Assembly: GCF_003752175.1 (NCBI RefSeq)
Contig: NZ_RJVF01000013.1
Span: 124,001-188,000 of the forward strand
Source of the DNA: Comamonas sp. BIGb0124
GTDB taxonomy: Bacteria > Pseudomonadota > Gammaproteobacteria > Burkholderiales > Burkholderiaceae_C
Direction: 5' to 3'
Length of the DNA stretch: 64,000 nucleotides
Positions 62,116 through 64,000 of this stretch are shown one piece after another. A program made the translations under genes and the position numbers. Each line of letters opens with the position of its first letter. The stretch's first letter is position 1. Under the pieces are notes generated by a model, which was given only the letters and a program-made list of their open reading frames with translations, searched no databases and was not told the origin of the DNA.

Positions 62116-63461
62116 CACTGCACACCGAACTCTCCGTGTTGATCGTCGAAGACGACCTGGCCATGCAGCTCGGCTGCGTCCAGGCCCTGCAGCTCGCCGG
62201 CCTGCGCGCGCGCGCCGTGGGCACGGTCGAAGCCGCGCTGCCGCTCATCGCCCCGGGCTTTGCCGGTGCCGTGGTCACCGACATGCGCCTGCCCGGACAG
62301 GACGGGCTGGCCCTGGTGCGCTACGTGCAGCAGGTCGACGCCAACATCCCCGTCATCATGATCACGGGCCATGGCGACGTCACCCTGGCCGTCGAGGCCA
62401 TGCGCAGCGGCGCCTACGATTTCATGACCAAGCCCTTCGCCCCCGACATCCTGGTCGAGGTGGTGCGCCGGGCACTCGAGAAACGGGCCCTGACGCTGGA
62501 GGTCAGCGCCCTGCGCGCCACCCTCTCGCGCCGCGAGGGCGTGGCCAAGCTGGTCGGCCAGTCGCCGCAGATGGAAAAGATCCGCCGCCTGGTGGTCGAC
62601 ATCGCCGACTCGCCGGTCGATATCCTGGTCCATGGCGAGACCGGCACCGGCAAGGAGCTCGTCGCCCAGGCGCTGCACGATCTGTCCTCGCGCCGCCATG
62701 CGCCCTTCGTCGCGCTGAACTGCGGCGGCATGCCCGACAACCTGCTCGACAGCGAACTCTTCGGCCACGAGCCCGGCGCGTTCACCGGTGCGCAGAAACG
62801 CCGCATCGGCAAGATCGAGCACGCCAACGGCGGCACCCTGTTCCTCGACGAGCTCGAAAGCATGCCGATGGGCATGCAGATCAAGCTGCTGCGGGTGCTG
62901 CAGGAAAGGCAGATCGAACGGGTGGGCTCGAACCAGCCGATCGCGGTGGACGTGCGCATCGTCGCGGCCACCAAGGACGACCTGCTCGAACGGGCCCGCC
63001 GGGGTAACTTCCGCGCCGATCTGTATTACCGGCTCAATGTGGTGACGCTGCACCTGCCGGCCCTGCGCGAACGGCGCGAGGACGTGCCGCTGCTGCTCGA
63101 GCACTTTCTGCTGCTTGCCGCGAGCCGTTTTTCGCGGCCGCTGCCGCACATCTGCGACCAGACGCTGCGCGAACTCATGGCCCACGACTGGCCGGGCAAC
63201 GTGCGTGAACTGCGCAACGCCGCCGACTGCCTGGCCCTGGGCGTGCACAACGACATCTTCGCGCCGGCGGGCGAGCCCGGCGTGGACGGCGGACACACCA
63301 GCCTGTCGCTGGCGGAGTCGGTCGAGAGCTACGAGCGCAACCTCATCGCCGCCGAACTGCGCCGCCACGACGGCAGCGTCAGCCGCAGCGCACGTGCCCT
63401 GCGCATCGCCCGCGCCACGCTCAACGACAAGATCCGCAAATACGGCCTGAGCGCGGCCTGA
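62112..63461 (+). CDS. dctD: DctD-type sigma-54 response regulator
   Basis: A 449-aa NtrC-family activator. The receiver has D57 (VVTDMRLPG) and K in FMTKPFA. The AAA+ domain has Walker A GETGTGKE, the sigma-54 contact loop GAFTGA (222-227), and Walker B GGTLFLDELE. A Fis-type helix-turn-helix closes the protein (SVSRSARALRIARATLNDKIRKYGL). It should be phosphorylated by the kinase and open sigma-54 promoters. One such promoter lies 245 bases downstream, before the next gene. Confidence 0.93.
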   Translation: MTLHTELSVLIVEDDLAMQLGCVQALQLAGLRARAVGTVEAALPLIAPGFAGAVVTDMRLPGQDGLALVRYVQQVDANIPVIMITGHGDVTLAVEAMRSGAYDFMTKPFAPDILVEVVRRALEKRALTLEVSALRATLSRREGVAKLVGQSPQMEKIRRLVVDIADSPVDILVHGETGTGKELVAQALHDLSSRRHAPFVALNCGGMPDNLLDSELFGHEPGAFTGAQKRRIGKIEHANGGTLFLDELESMPMGMQIKLLRVLQERQIERVGSNQPIAVDVRIVAATKDDLLERARRGNFRADLYYRLNVVTLHLPALRERREDVPLLLEHFLLLAASRFSRPLPHICDQTLRELMAHDWPGNVRELRNAADCLALGVHNDIFAPAGEPGVDGGHTSLSLAESVESYERNLIAAELRRHDGSVSRSARALRIARATLNDKIRKYGLSAA

Positions 63462-63558
63462 GCGCGGCCTGAGCGAGGCTGGGGCAAGGCGCGGCGCGGG
63501 CGGCCGGCGAGGGCTCGACGAGGGCCTGGAGACCCCTTGAACGGAAGGCCGTCGCAGG

Positions 63559-63602
63559 TGCCGGAAAACCGCCACCCGCCGTGCCGCAACGGTTTTCCGG
63601 CA
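63559..63602. promoter_or_regulatory. 13-bp inverted repeat after dctD
   Basis: TGCCGGAAAACCG/CGGTTTTCCGGCA is perfect over 13 bases with an 18-base spacer. It could be a terminator of dctD, though no T-run follows, or an upstream activator site for the sigma-54 promoter about 100 bases away. Confidence 0.5.
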
Positions 63603-63609
63603 GCCGTTC

Positions 63610-63634
63610 GTGACAGTTCGCGGAATTTCGTCAC
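63610..63634. promoter_or_regulatory. Possible upstream activator site for the sigma-54 promoter
   Basis: GTGAC (63610-63614) and GTCAC (63630-63634) are inverted arms 15 bases apart, centred about 95 bases upstream of the -24 element. The spacing suits an NtrC-family activator site. Confidence 0.4.
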
Positions 63635-63705
63635 ACAGCGGTTTCAGGCTTTTAAATACCCTATTTGAATCAATCACTTACGAAAACTTCAAACTGATTT
63701 TCGCG

Positions 63706-63721
63706 TGGCACGCTTTCTGCA
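63706..63721 (+). promoter_or_regulatory. Sigma-54 (-24/-12) promoter
   Basis: TGGCACGCTTTCTGCA carries the invariant GG and GC exactly ten bases apart, close to the RpoN consensus TGGCAC-N5-TTGCA. It lies about 145 bases before the ATG at 63865. Confidence 0.85.
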
Positions 63722-63864
63722 CTATAGGACACGTGGAGGCGAGGGAACCAAGCCCTGAAAACGCCCCGCGCGGATGTCCCGTCAGGGGCCCCCGGATCGC
63801 GATCCGGGGGTGACCGGACGGCACGCCGACCGTCGTCAATCAGTTACTGAGGAGTTAGCGTTCG

Positions 63865-64000
63865 ATGAAAAGATTTCAGCCCCCCCGCCTGACGCCCCTG
63901 GCGGTCATTCTGACCACCGCATTCCTGAGCGTCGGCTCCAGCCTGAGCCTGGCCCACGACTCGCACGACCATGGCGCAGACGTGTATTCGGTGCAGATCA
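63865..64000 (+). CDS. Exported protein, N-terminal fragment (sigma-54 target)
   Basis: The first 45 codons of a gene that continues past the window edge. GGAG (in TGAGGAGTTAGCG) precedes the ATG. The product starts MKRFQPPRLTPLAVILTTAF and has a clear signal peptide with likely cleavage after SLA, then HDSHDHGADVYSVQI. The sequence is too short to name a family: a periplasmic binding protein, porin or metal-binding protein is possible. Position suggests it is induced by the DctB/DctD-type pair through sigma-54. Confidence 0.75.
   Translation, partial: MKRFQPPRLTPLAVILTTAFLSVGSSLSLAHDSHDHGADVYSVQI

Overview
The window is high-GC chromosomal DNA of a betaproteobacterium, most likely order Burkholderiales (Alcaligenaceae- or Comamonadaceae-like). 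The evidence is a Bug-family solute receptor and a tctA remnant, a FecI-FecR-TonB receptor set, RecBCD in the order recC-recB-recD, an EmrAB/NodT efflux operon and a DctB/DctD-type sigma-54 circuit. The genus cannot be fixed from sequence alone. No rRNA, tRNA, CRISPR array, integrase or insertion sequence was found.

Layout. 0-1.8 kb: the end of an MFS transporter, then an Rrf2 regulator with a thioredoxin-reductase-like flavoprotein. 2.3-7.3 kb: a visibly more AT-rich island with four same-strand genes: a tandem class III nucleotide cyclase, an E2-E1 fusion, a JAB/JAMM peptidase and a cyclic-nucleotide-binding/TIR effector. This is a Pycsar-type anti-phage core (cyclase plus TIR effector) carrying the ubiquitin-like conjugation/deconjugation pair known from type II CBASS (Cap2, Cap3), and it is the most striking locus here. 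7.6-8.5 kb and 20.97-21.83 kb: two copies of a structured leader RNA with C4-antisense-like architecture, each followed by a 49-50 aa ORF overlapping (ATGA) a roughly 160-aa unknown protein. Stems covary between the copies.

8.6-19.2 kb: TetR/reductase pair, two SDR enzymes, a diguanylate-cyclase-like protein with a degenerate GGDGF motif, small proteins, and a FecI/FecR/TonB-receptor iron-uptake set. 19.3-20.9 kb: a predicted Na+/H+ antiporter with a structured leader, then a decayed tctA fragment. 22.1-24.6 kb: a Xre/MbcA/ParS-type antitoxin-like gene, an unknown gene and an ImmA/IrrE-type metallopeptidase. 24.8-32.9 kb: LysR/MFS pair, an amino-acid-type ABC importer without its ATPase, a Bug receptor and a tannase-family lipoprotein sharing an operator-like intergenic region. 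33.1-36.9 kb: a His-Xaa-Ser radical-SAM peptide-maturation locus (hxsB, hxsC, hxsA) with no recognisable hxsD.

37-64 kb is mostly core genome: class I fructose-bisphosphate aldolase, recCBD linked by ATGA overlaps, a NarL-type two-component pair, a D-Ala-D-Ala carboxypeptidase, a GAF/2OG-Fe dioxygenase pair, an EmrA-EmrB-NodT efflux operon, and a DctB/DctD two-component pair followed by a well-matched sigma-54 promoter in front of a secreted protein that runs off the window. Start codons were chosen by ribosome-binding sites, overlaps and family N-termini; functions are inferred from motifs, and no database search was run.
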